This document shows positions 35,623-43,438 of a DNA stretch of 64,000 nt, piece after piece. The translations under genes and the position numbers were made by a program. The stretch comes from DATFVA01 sp963832715 (GTDB lineage: Bacteria > Bacteroidota > Ignavibacteria > Ignavibacteriales > Ignavibacteriaceae). Within the stretch, counting starts at the first letter, position 1. Every line of letters starts with the position of its first letter. A model generated the notes under the pieces. The model was given only the letters and a program-made list of their open reading frames with translations, did no database searches and was not told the origin of the DNA. The stretch lies in NCBI GenBank assembly GCA_963832715.1, contig CAWHVB010000005.1, positions 310,001-374,000 on the forward strand, in the 5' to 3' direction.

Positions 35623-36043
35623 TTATTATTCAACTCTAAAATATATCGTCTAATAATTATTTATCCAATCAAAATTTTAACTGTGGGGTCATATTCGAGT
35701 TACTTTTATTGAAATGTACCCCGGAATGCAAAGAATTACGTATAAAACGTATTTTAAGCGTATATGGAACGTATGTGGAACGTATATGGAACGTATATGA
35801 GACGTATGTGGAATAGATTTTGAATGGGAAATGGATTGGCTTTCGGCTATCATCCAGTTGTCATTCAACAGTCATCCAAGGGAGAGATGCAGCGGGGGAA
35901 GGATGAAACTCAAATCCCCTATGGAGGAATCTTCATTTATTCACCAGCCGGACTTGGTAAAGGATCACGAGGATTATCATACCATTTTAGACTTGTGGTA
36001 TTAGGCATGATGTCTTATTTTTGCAATTGAAAGGAGAATCCCT
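35623..36043. other. 421-base intergenic stretch with tandem repeats
   Basis: The left part is AT-rich and likely holds the promoter of the asparaginase gene. A tandem array of 11-base units is at 35737-35811. The part from 35820 to 36030 is more GC-balanced and carries an open frame of 68 codons without recognisable features. AAAGGAG before ATG 36044 is the ribosome binding site of the Nfu gene. No RNA gene was recognised. Confidence 0.6.
35737..35811. repeat. Degenerate 11-base tandem repeat
   Basis: About seven head-to-tail units of consensus aacgtatRtgg cover this stretch. The four from 35768 to 35811 are aacgtatgtgg, aacgtatatgg, aacgtatatga and gacgtatgtgg; the first three to the left are more degraded. 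The unit length equals one helical turn of DNA, so all cgtat cores face the same side. Confidence 0.85.
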
Positions 36044-36586
36044 ATGTTGATGATTGAAGATGTGGAATTGACGCCAAATCCGCAAGCTTTAAAGTTCATA
36101 CTGAACGAGAAATTATTAAACCTTGAAACAAGGCAATTCCCAAATAAAAGTACGGCAAAAGATGATCCCTTAGCTGCAGGAATATTTGATATAGATGGTG
36201 TGGTCTCTGTTTTTTATATGGATAAATTTGTCACTATTGAAAAATCACCAAAAGCCAGCTGGGGACAAATACAAAAACCATTAATAGAGTTTATAAGAAA
36301 TTTTGATAAAAGTGCTGTTCCCGCTGAGAAAGAGATAGAGCCCTTTAACGGAAGTGATAATGAGCTTCTGAAACAAATTAACTCGCTTCTTGATATGAGA
36401 GTAAGACCTGCACTTGCCGGTGACGGCGGAGGGCTTGAGGTATTAGGATTAGACGGCTACACAGTTAAAATCCGATACCAGGGAGCCTGCGGAAGCTGTC
36501 CCAGTTCCATCAGCGGAACTTTAAGAGCAATTGAAGGACTGCTGAAAAGGGATATTCATCCCTCGCTTGAAGTAGTCTCTGCATAA
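36044..36586 (+). CDS. nfu: Nfu-type Fe-S cluster scaffold/carrier protein
   Basis: A 180-residue protein with the two-domain Nfu build. The N-terminal Nfu_N domain spans about residues 5-90 (LTPNPQALKFIL, then GIFDIDGVVSVFYMDKFVTI). The C-terminal NifU domain spans about 108-178, with RPALAGDGGGLEVLGLDG and the cluster-binding C149-x2-C152 (GACGSCPSS). Such proteins carry [4Fe-4S] clusters to client enzymes; aconitase and KamA in this window are the kind of clients expected. The start has AAAGGAG at good spacing. A strong terminator follows the stop, so the gene is monocistronic. Confidence 0.93.
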   Translation: MLMIEDVELTPNPQALKFILNEKLLNLETRQFPNKSTAKDDPLAAGIFDIDGVVSVFYMDKFVTIEKSPKASWGQIQKPLIEFIRNFDKSAVPAEKEIEPFNGSDNELLKQINSLLDMRVRPALAGDGGGLEVLGLDGYTVKIRYQGACGSCPSSISGTLRAIEGLLKRDIHPSLEVVSA

Positions 36587-36617
36587 AAATATTTTTCTCT
36601 TGTACTCACTAATGACC

Positions 36618-36650
36618 GGGGAAGAAATCTGATATTTCTTCCCCTTTTTT
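36618..36650 (+). terminator. Rho-independent terminator after nfu
   Basis: A perfect 11-base stem, ggggaagaaat (36618-36628) with atttcttcccc (36634-36644), closes a ctgat loop and is followed by six T. Confidence 0.93.
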
Positions 36651-36884
36651 AATCCGACTCCCGTAATTTTTTCATCAATAATGAAACTTCCGCTCCCTTA
36701 AGTTACTTGAGTAATAACATTTTCTTCGAGCTTGCATAATCATTTACGTGAAGCTGGCAAAGATATACTGCTCTCAAAATTTATTCCCTGGTGCCTATAA
36801 CTTTGAATCGGTTAGATATGAAGCGGGGATAAAACTATAATTCTCATATTTAATCATTTTAATTCAGCAACGCTAAATAAAAAA

Positions 36885-36949
36885 AACGGTTGAAACCGTT
36901 AGGGATATTTTCTGTGTGTATTAGAACCCAATGGCTGAAAAGCCATTGG
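36885..36949. repeat. Twin-hairpin REP-like element
   Basis: Two perfect inverted repeats lie 27 bases apart: aacggtt-ga-aaccgtt (36885-36900) and ccaatggct-gaaa-agccattgg (36928-36949), the second with a GAAA tetraloop and further A/T pairing at its base. No T tract follows, so termination is not the main reading. The pair looks like a REP-type unit. Confidence 0.8.
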
Positions 36950-37037
36950 TTAATGAGAGTCATTATTATTTAAGAATAGCAGAAGCAGTTGGGTGATGTG
37001 CTCTCAAAATAAAAATTTGAACTTCATTTTGTGCCTC

Positions 37038-38360
37038 CTAATTTTTTGTCCCTATTATAATTTTTGCTGCTGAATGATCTTCATTATATCCAACAGCAAA
37101 TACTCTATTACCGATCGGAAATATCCCGTGCAGCACGCCTCCTGAAGGTGTGCTTAGCTCCGTATAAATATGCCAGTCTATGCCATTGAAGTGAATTATG
37201 AAACCGAAAGCTCCCGATGCAAATATATTATTGCTATTATCACCTCTGACACACCCGGCACCATAACTAAGACCTCCGGGTATTTGCGTCCAATGATCCG
37301 TATATCCCTGCAGAATCCGATTGCCGACGATATAATTCTCTCTTGGGTTAAAAGTTAATATGCTGCCCGCCTGAAGAATTGGCACAGGCAGGCTGATATC
37401 TTCTATCCAGGTATAACCATCATAGTGAAGCAGAAGGTTATCCCAGTTCCCGCTGGTTCTACCTCCGCATACCCAGATATTATCAGGTCCGGTTCCGTAT
37501 ATGTCTGTTATATAGTATCCGCCTGTATCGTATATGATCTCTGCCTTCGTACCATCCCAGTGGATAATCTTTCCCCTGGTGCTGCCGAAATACATATCAT
37601 TGCTGCTTGTACCCCAGAGTGAGGTGTAGGGGATGTTGTCATTGAATACCGGGTATCTTTCGGTCAATTCCACCCAGGTATTACCGTTGAATTGAAATAT
37701 ACCACCTCCTGCCAACCAGATATCAGTATTTGAGAATCCAAATACTGCCTGAGAGCCGCCGTTTTTTTTCACTGCCTTCCATTCTATACCATTCCATTTC
37801 AGAGCTCCATAGGCAGTATCATTAATGATTATAGTCCCCACCGCCCAGACATTATTCTCGTCAGTCCCCCAGACATCATAAAGCACACTCTGCCAGTTGC
37901 CTATATTGTACTCCTGCCAGGTGTAGTTGTGTGATGTTGCAGCAAGTGTTCTTACAGTAATCTGATTGCTGGTATCTTTCCTTTGCCCTGCCGTATCTTC
38001 CGTAACTGCATAGTAGCTGTATTCTGTATTAAGCTGAAGCCCGTTTCCATTATTATCATCTATTATGGTTGTATCGGTTTTCAGGATGGGGTATTTTGCA
38101 ATCTGTGTTTCAGCCGAGTTAAATATTCTGAGGAGTTTAATTTTCAGGGAGGAATCGTTCGTTGTCGACTGAACCCTGAGCTCTATGCTTCTATGGGTCG
38201 TGCCTTCAATTGAAATAGTCAGAGTATCTTTTATTACAGGGGGCGGTTCTACAGGAGGGATAACAGGATTATCCTTCTTGCAGGAGGAGAGCAGGATAAG
38301 AATTACAAAACCAAGACTTACTAAAACTTTGGAAAAATATTTCCTTTTTTCTTTTTTCAT
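37038..38360 (-). CDS. Beta-propeller lipoprotein with fibronectin-like domain
   Basis: A 440-residue lipoprotein. The signal has a lipobox ILLSSC with Cys at about 27, followed by a Pro-rich linker. Residues about 45-135 look like a fibronectin III domain (LTISIEGTTHRSIELRVQS). Residues about 145-440 are a propeller of blades like VWGTDENNVWAVG, ALKWNGIEWKAV, GFSNTDIWLAGG and IYGTGPDNIWVCG. There is no catalytic motif and no sorting tail. It should sit on a membrane surface and may bind a ligand. It stands alone between two long intergenic stretches. Confidence 0.82.
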   Translation of the reverse strand: MKKEKRKYFSKVLVSLGFVILILLSSCKKDNPVIPPVEPPPVIKDTLTISIEGTTHRSIELRVQSTTNDSSLKIKLLRIFNSAETQIAKYPILKTDTTIIDDNNGNGLQLNTEYSYYAVTEDTAGQRKDTSNQITVRTLAATSHNYTWQEYNIGNWQSVLYDVWGTDENNVWAVGTIIINDTAYGALKWNGIEWKAVKKNGGSQAVFGFSNTDIWLAGGGIFQFNGNTWVELTERYPVFNDNIPYTSLWGTSSNDMYFGSTRGKIIHWDGTKAEIIYDTGGYYITDIYGTGPDNIWVCGGRTSGNWDNLLLHYDGYTWIEDISLPVPILQAGSILTFNPRENYIVGNRILQGYTDHWTQIPGGLSYGAGCVRGDNSNNIFASGAFGFIIHFNGIDWHIYTELSTPSGGVLHGIFPIGNRVFAVGYNEDHSAAKIIIGTKN

Positions 38361-38868
38361 TATTTATCCTCATAAGTATGAGTTTGAATGGCAGATTACT
38401 GCCTTAAATATCTGTACAATATTTTATTAACTTAATCCATATGGCCTCCTTTCTTTTAATCTTTTCTGCGGGGACGAATGCAAAAACAGAATCAGAATAG
38501 GCATAAAATTGAATAAAGAATACTCATTTTAACTGGTTATTGCATCCGGATAACTCTCCCCAAAGAATACAGAACAATTTTGCGGGTTTCAGGAATTGAC
38601 GCACTCAACCCGTTTACTTCATAGTACTCCCTCGTGAGCGCAATTCAAAACTCTTTAATTATTATTTCAAAGTCAAATAAATTGCTGCTGAGAGAAAATA
38701 TTATGGTATAAAATCCTACAAGTCGATCTGTGATTTTTGAAACAGAGGAGGAGGTAGTGAAGAATCAAAAGTATGAACTCAGCTATATCTTTAAGCAATC
38801 GGGACGAATTTGATAAATCAAATTCCTAGAAATATTCCTTCATGCTTGTTTTTTTTCTATATTCATTT
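38361..38868. other. 508-base intergenic stretch
   Basis: The left end holds the promoter of the minus-strand lipoprotein gene. At 38757-38813 an 18-codon frame starts with GTG after a strong AGGAGG site, and its end overlaps a perfect palindrome, aatttgat-aa-atcaaatt (38807-38824), which could be a leader-peptide arrangement ahead of ogt. The rest shows nothing recognisable. Confidence 0.5.
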
Positions 38869-39381
38869 ATGAAAAATCATGATAATTTTTATTATACATC
38901 TTTCAGGTTGTCTGATATCAATTTCAAAATTTTTGCAACAAAAAGAGGTGTGCATACAATTCATCTTAATAATAAGGGTGTAAATTCCAAATCTGAAAGC
39001 GTTATAACACTTCAGCAGGACGATCCTTATTTTTTCAATATCTATGAACAACTTGAGGAATATTTTAATCGTGAAAGAAAGAAGTTTGACATACCTCTGG
39101 ATATAACCGGAACAGAGTTCCAGATGGATGTCTGGAAGGAGTTGTCAAAGATCCCATATGGAAAAGTAGTATCGTACAAAGAAATTGCTGAAAAAGTGGG
39201 AGGCGGGAATTACGTAAGGGCCGTAGGGAGGGCAAACGGCAGAAACCCGGTTCCAATAATAATTCCCTGTCACCGGGTTATCGAAACGAACGGAAAATTA
39301 GGGGGATATTCCGGAGGAGCGGGAATCAAAGAAAAGCTGCTTGAACTTGAGGGAAGCTTAAGTTTAGAACTTTTCGCATAA
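38869..39381 (+). CDS. ogt: Methylated-DNA--protein-cysteine methyltransferase
   Basis: One hundred seventy residues from ATG 38869 (MKNHDNFYY); an upstream ATG at 38842 would add a hydrophobic leader not seen in this family. It is a suicide repair enzyme that removes methyl groups from O6-methylguanine. The acceptor Cys is in IIPCHRVIETNGKLGGYSGG, preceded by the DNA-binding FQMDVWKELSKIPYGKVVSY and RAVGRANGRNP. It is a free-standing form, complementing the Ada protein at 18265. A hairpin follows the stop. Confidence 0.93.
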   Translation: MKNHDNFYYTSFRLSDINFKIFATKRGVHTIHLNNKGVNSKSESVITLQQDDPYFFNIYEQLEEYFNRERKKFDIPLDITGTEFQMDVWKELSKIPYGKVVSYKEIAEKVGGGNYVRAVGRANGRNPVPIIIPCHRVIETNGKLGGYSGGAGIKEKLLELEGSLSLELFA

Positions 39382-39409
39382 AAAAACCCGGAATAAATCA
39401 TCCCGGGTT
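39381..39409 (-). terminator. Terminator between convergent ogt and kamA-like genes
   Basis: Arms aacccgg (39385-39391) and ccgggtt (39403-39409) pair perfectly. On the minus strand the hairpin is followed by a run of T, so it terminates the gene ending at 39436 well and may also serve ogt from the other side. Confidence 0.8.
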
Positions 39410-39435
39410 AGAATCAAATCCGACCATACATAATT

Positions 39436-40821
39436 TTAGGCAACCAATTCTATGTCGACCTCAGAATCATCATCATAATCATCTTCAAAGAACATCTGTC
39501 CGTTATTTGTCATAAGTATTTCATTCATCTCATCCTGGAAGAAGAATTTATCTTCGCCGAAGGCAGGCATTAGTTCATTATACCATGAAATATCAGGATC
39601 ATATTTAGCAAAGAATGGCCGCTTACACCACTCGGGGTTCCTCGCCTGCAAAAGAGTAAGTACGAAAACTTTTTCACCCCGTACTTCGGCTATTCCTTCA
39701 ATTGCAACTTTTCCGGGGAGTGATGACATAGACGGACCGCGAACGGTTCTGCTAAGTCCGGAAACCTGCACATAAGCTTCGCGGAAGATATTATAAGCTC
39801 TTTCGAGCGGTATCTCAAAGTAATTTTTAGCCCCTGTATTTCTTTCCACAAAGAAATAATAAGGAATACATCCGAGATTAACCTGGTCTTTCCACATTTT
39901 TGCCCAGACAGCCGGGTCGTCGTTAATGTGCTTAATCAAAGGCGACTGCGTTCTTATCTGAGCTCCGGTATTTCTAATCCTTCTTATAGCTTCCCGGGAA
40001 ACTTCAGTGGAAAGTTCTTTCCAGTGATTATAGTGACCCATAATTGCGAGATGTTTACCGGAATTTACTACTCTTTCAAAGAGTTCAAGCAGTCCATCCG
40101 CATCTTTATCTGTTACATATTTATAAGGCCAGTATGCAACGGATTTAGTTCCTATTCTTATCGACTGAATATGTTCAAATTCCGGTTCGAGCAGCGGTTC
40201 GATGTAGGCTTTTATATTATTAAGACCCATTATCATCGGGTCGCCGCCGGTAAGGAGAATATCCGAGACTTCTTTATGTTTGCTCAGATAACTCTGAAAC
40301 CTTCGGGATTCATCTGTGGCAAACCTGAGGTCATTCATCCCAACAAACTGTGCCCACCTAAAACAGAATGTACAGTAAGCATGGCATGTCTGACCGCTTG
40401 AAGGAAAGATAAGGACAGTTTCCCTGTATTTATGCTGAACGCCGGGGACAGGTTCATCATTCATTTTGGGAACGTTTTCAGTCATTTGTCCTGCCGGGTG
40501 AGGATTAAGTTCAAGTCTTAAATCATCGACGACCTCTTTAATTTGAGCACGGGACAAATTACTTTTTAATGCATCAGCCATTCTTGCGAACTGATTATCG
40601 GTAAGCATATCTTTCTGCAAAAATGTAAGCTGATAGATCGGATCATCCGGGACATTATTCCAATCAATTAATTCTTCTACAACGTAATTATTTGTTCTGA
40701 AGGGAAGGACGTGTGAAACAACATTTAATGCAAACTTTTCATCTTTATTAAGAATTTTAAGCTGAGGTATGCTGTCTATATCCTTAAGGCCGTAGAATTT
40801 CATTTTTCTGGGGGTTATCAT
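39436..40821 (-). CDS. KamA family radical SAM protein (lysine 2,3-aminomutase-like)
   Basis: A 461-residue radical SAM enzyme. The cluster motif is C146-x3-C150-x2-C153 in SGQTCHAYCTFCFRWAQFVG. The glycine-rich SAM motif LLTGGDPMIMG follows at about 196, and the barrel contains RIRNTGAQIRTQSPLIKHIN and PYYFFVERNTGA. The N-terminus (SHVLPFRTNNYVVEELIDWN) matches KamA-like proteins. Classical aminomutases carry a longer PLP-binding tail; this protein ends in an acidic stretch (EDDYDDDSEVDIE), so the substrate is uncertain. The start has GGAGG eight bases upstream. It is monocistronic, ending at a terminator. Confidence 0.88.
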   Translation of the reverse strand: MITPRKMKFYGLKDIDSIPQLKILNKDEKFALNVVSHVLPFRTNNYVVEELIDWNNVPDDPIYQLTFLQKDMLTDNQFARMADALKSNLSRAQIKEVVDDLRLELNPHPAGQMTENVPKMNDEPVPGVQHKYRETVLIFPSSGQTCHAYCTFCFRWAQFVGMNDLRFATDESRRFQSYLSKHKEVSDILLTGGDPMIMGLNNIKAYIEPLLEPEFEHIQSIRIGTKSVAYWPYKYVTDKDADGLLELFERVVNSGKHLAIMGHYNHWKELSTEVSREAIRRIRNTGAQIRTQSPLIKHINDDPAVWAKMWKDQVNLGCIPYYFFVERNTGAKNYFEIPLERAYNIFREAYVQVSGLSRTVRGPSMSSLPGKVAIEGIAEVRGEKVFVLTLLQARNPEWCKRPFFAKYDPDISWYNELMPAFGEDKFFFQDEMNEILMTNNGQMFFEDDYDDDSEVDIELVA

Positions 40822-40955
40822 GATAGCAATCCTCCGGGATTATGGATGAATAATATAGAGTAATTAGATTTTGTTGTGTACTTGTTAAAACAAGTGAGTA
40901 TCAGGAAAAGTCAGAAACAGACCGATTTTCGTGATTTGGTAGTAAGAGGTAAGAT

Positions 40956-40982
40956 AAAAAAAAATCCTTCTTTGTCAAGGAT
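40956..40982 (-). terminator. Second terminator downstream of small gene
   Basis: On the minus strand atccttgacaaagaaggat forms a six-base stem and is followed by nine T. It lies 56 bases beyond the main hairpin of the small gene at 41038-41202 and would act as a back-up. Confidence 0.75.
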
Positions 40983-41000
40983 AATCTGCAGCATTTATAA

Positions 41001-41039
41001 AAATGAAAAAAGCGGTGATTGTACCGCTTGTTTTCATTT
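41001..41039 (-). terminator. Long-stem terminator of the 54-residue gene
   Basis: A long stem of aaatgaaaa-aagcggt (41001-41016) with accgctt-g-ttttcattt (41023-41039) is broken only by one bulged base. The T-rich side lies 3' on either strand, so it is likely bidirectional. It overlaps the last bases of the small gene. Confidence 0.88.
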
Positions 41040-41202
41040 ATTTAAGATCAGTTACCTTGCTGATATCGTCAATTTTTACAAATTTTTCATTGAATTTGTA
41101 AGAACCTTTACTAGTTTTAACTGTTTTGATAAGTTTTACGCTTATCCCTTCAGTTTTTTTCTTTGCTTTAGCTTTATCTGCGAAACTTTGTTGTTTGGCC
41201 AT
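41038..41202 (-). CDS. Small basic protein of unknown function (54 residues)
   Basis: ATG 41202 is preceded by TTAGGAGATATAA, a strong ribosome binding site with good spacing. The protein (starting MAKQQSFADKAKAKKKTEGI, ending KVTDLK) is basic in its first third and otherwise alternates beta-like segments (VKLIKTVKTSKGSYKFNEKF). It is too short for usual gene finders. A long-stem terminator at its end and a second one beyond support a real, well-expressed transcription unit. It recalls small ribosome-associated proteins of Bacteroidota, but no family assignment is claimed. Confidence 0.78.
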   Translation of the reverse strand: MAKQQSFADKAKAKKKTEGISVKLIKTVKTSKGSYKFNEKFVKIDDISKVTDLK

Positions 41203-41365
41203 TTATATCTCCTAAGAATTAAAGGGAGACAAATATAGAAAATACAATTCTCAAATAAAAGGGAAGAAAAAGGAAATCTTTAATCCCGGATATCAGTAAG
41301 TACTTACGTAACCTAAAAAGATAATTAAAAAATTATAAATACTGACTTTCTAATCCTTAAGCATC

Positions 41366-41833
41366 TTAAATCACATCAGCAAAAAAAGCATTGGTAATTT
41401 CAGCGAGAATTTGCGGAGCTATCATGACCTGCATTCCCCTTATTCCTGCGCTAATATATATCATTTCAAGTATTTGGGCCGTTTCTTCGATTATTACCGG
41501 ATAATTTTTTTTCATTCCGATAGGAGAACATCCTCCACGAACATACCCTGTAAGCGGCAAAAGCTCATTTAATTTAATCATTTCTATTTTTTTACTTCTG
41601 CTGGCGACCGCAGCTTTTTTCAGGTTTAGCTCCTGGTTGACAGGAATACAGAATACAAAAATACTATTTTGATCATTCCTAGCAACCAATGTTTTAAATA
41701 CAGTTTCTTCAGATGCATTTATTTTGTGCGCAACAGAAATTCCGCTTAAATCGTTCTCATCAACATCATATGTAAAAGTCTTGTGCGGAACTCTTCGAGC
41801 TTCAAGAATACGGACGGCATTGGTTTTATTCAT
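41366..41833 (-). CDS. YbaK/EbsC-type Cys-tRNA(Pro) deacylase
   Basis: A 155-residue single-domain protein. Motifs are EARRVPHKTFTYDVDENDL, ETVFKTLVARNDQNSI with the catalytic lysine region, and GYVRGGCSPIGMKKNYPVII (the GGxSPxG-type loop typical of YbaK, with Cys in place of the first variable residue). This is the canonical YbaK/EbsC form that hydrolyses Cys-tRNA(Pro) in trans. It lies three bases after the stop of the ATPase gene at 41837 and so is co-transcribed with the transporter ATPases. Confidence 0.9.
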   Translation of the reverse strand: MNKTNAVRILEARRVPHKTFTYDVDENDLSGISVAHKINASEETVFKTLVARNDQNSIFVFCIPVNQELNLKKAAVASRSKKIEMIKLNELLPLTGYVRGGCSPIGMKKNYPVIIEETAQILEMIYISAGIRGMQVMIAPQILAEITNAFFADVI

Positions 41834-41836
41834 AAT

Positions 41837-42607
41837 TTAAAAGACAGATTTCAGTTCATCGTAACTAAGATTATAATCCTCTGAATTTATCAAAAATTTT
41901 GTATAGGGATGTTTTGGTGAGTTAAAGATATCCCAGGTGGTTCCTTTTTCAACCTGACGGCCTCTGTACATAATAATTATCTCATCGCATAATTTTCTAA
42001 GGATCCTGAGATTATGAGCTACGCATATCAGCGTAACATTAAATTCATTTTTTATTTTTAAGAAAAGGTTTAATAAGTTCAGTTGAGATTCCGGATCCTG
42101 AGCCGAAAAGGGTTCATCAAGGATTAACAGTTCAGGTTTAACTGCAAGCAGCCTTGCTAAAGCGGCTCTCTGCTGTTCGCCGCCGCTTAATTCAAACCCT
42201 TTTCTATCCCATAGATCCTTATCGAAATTAAGGGAATTGAAAAGCCCGTTCCTTATATTCACCATCTCTTTTTTGCCGGATCTTAATCTAACCGCTTCAT
42301 CCACCATATCAGAGACTTTTCGGAGTGGATTCAGTATTTCCCCATTATTCTGGAATAATATCTGCACGGGATGAATTTTATTATTTTTTTCTATGCTGCG
42401 ATTGAAGATGATTTCCCCTGTCACAGGTTTGAGTATTCCGGCAAGGAGTTTCCCAAGAGTTGTCTTCCCACTTCCAGATTCACCGGCTATACCGAGTGTT
42501 TTATTCTTTTTCAACTTAAAAGAAATATCCTTAAGGATAGAGATATCACCAGCTTTACCTTTCACGGAATACGAAAGATTTTTCACTTCAAGGAAATTGT
42601 CATTCAT
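41837..42607 (-). CDS. Peptide-type ABC transporter ATPase (OppF/DppF-like)
   Basis: A 256-residue ATP-binding subunit. Walker A is GESGSGKTT at 42-50, the signature ELSGGEQQRAALARLLAV is at about 140, and Walker B is LLILDEPFSAQDP at about 160. The C-terminal NSPKHPYTKFLINS is typical of oligopeptide/nickel ATPases of the OppF class. Its start overlaps the stop of the partner ATPase by four bases (ATGA). The permeases and binding protein are on the divergent side from 43439. It drives import of peptides or a similar solute. Confidence 0.93.
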   Translation of the reverse strand: MNDNFLEVKNLSYSVKGKAGDISILKDISFKLKKNKTLGIAGESGSGKTTLGKLLAGILKPVTGEIIFNRSIEKNNKIHPVQILFQNNGEILNPLRKVSDMVDEAVRLRSGKKEMVNIRNGLFNSLNFDKDLWDRKGFELSGGEQQRAALARLLAVKPELLILDEPFSAQDPESQLNLLNLFLKIKNEFNVTLICVAHNLRILRKLCDEIIIMYRGRQVEKGTTWDIFNSPKHPYTKFLINSEDYNLSYDELKSVF

Positions 42608-43353
42608 ATTAATTGATTGTAAGCTGATAAAAAATTATTTACACCACGGATCGGATTATCCTTAAAAAACATTTCCTTTGGATAAAATTCGGACAGTTTC
42701 CCGTCAGCAAGATAAGCAATCCTATCACCCGCATTTGCGGCGAACTGCAGGTCCTGTGTAACAAGGAGAACAGAGTTATCCTTATCCTTTACAAACTCTT
42801 TCAGCCTCAGCAGAATAAGATTGGAAATCGGTGTATCAATCCCGGAAGTAGGCTCATCAAGAATTAAAATCCGGGGATGCCTTAATAAAGCGAGGATCAG
42901 TAAAAGTCTCTGCGCCATCCCGCCGCTTAATTCATAAGGATAAAGTCTGAAAAGTTCTGTTCTTGAAGGAAGCAGGAATTCATTTAACAATGCATCCACT
43001 TCCGCGTTCTTCTTAAATCCTTTAAAGTAGAAATTAATATTCTTTAAAGGATCGAAGCTATTAACTGCATCCTGAAAGACATACCTTATTTCTGATCTTC
43101 TTATTTGCAATAATTCATCTTCAGTGAGTGAGAGAAGATCGATACCATTGTATTCAACTTTGCCCGATATTTTATACAATTTTTTATCAAGCAGTCCGGT
43201 CAATGCCCGGATCAATGTTGATTTTCCGGTTCCGTTTTTCCCAAGGATAATATTTATGCTGCCTTCTGGGAGTGCAAAGCTTATCCCGCCGAGCAATATC
43301 CTTTTATCGTCCTTATGAAGTACGGAAATATTTTTTATATCAGCAGCAAGCAT
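42604..43353 (-). CDS. Peptide-type ABC transporter ATPase (OppD/DppD-like)
   Basis: A 249-residue ATP-binding subunit. Walker A is ILGKNGTGKSTLIRALTG at about 35, the signature YELSGGMAQRLLLILALL at about 138, and Walker B LILDEPTSGID at about 158. The C-terminus is shorter than in classical OppD. It is translationally coupled to the OppF-like gene and divergent from the binding protein (85-base gap with both promoters). The separate ATPases fit the two-permease, two-ATPase peptide importer. Confidence 0.92.
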   Translation of the reverse strand: MLAADIKNISVLHKDDKRILLGGISFALPEGSINIILGKNGTGKSTLIRALTGLLDKKLYKISGKVEYNGIDLLSLTEDELLQIRRSEIRYVFQDAVNSFDPLKNINFYFKGFKKNAEVDALLNEFLLPSRTELFRLYPYELSGGMAQRLLLILALLRHPRILILDEPTSGIDTPISNLILLRLKEFVKDKDNSVLLVTQDLQFAANAGDRIAYLADGKLSEFYPKEMFFKDNPIRGVNNFLSAYNQLI

Positions 43354-43438
43354 TAACGGGAAAGTTTTATTTTTTATTTGTTAAACAAAATAATAAATTA
43401 CCAGCAAAGTTATTAAACAACTCTCAGGAGAAGAGTTA

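Larger units (their letters stand above)
36587..37037. other. 451-base intergenic stretch
   Basis: It begins with the nfu terminator at 36618-36650. The middle (36651-36880) is AT-rich with no gene recognised. A pair of hairpins is at 36885-36949. The right end is the 3' side of the minus-strand lipoprotein gene. Confidence 0.6.

Noticed and set aside
35737..35811. Tandem repeat as a CRISPR array
   Set aside because: Units are 11 bases head-to-tail with no spacers and no cas genes nearby.
35824..36030. 68-codon plus-strand frame before nfu
   Set aside because: No ribosome binding site or recognisable pattern; adjoining tandem repeats suggest non-coding DNA.
40876..41238. 120-codon plus-strand frame
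   Set aside because: It crosses two terminators and lies antisense to the 54-residue gene, which has the better ribosome binding site.
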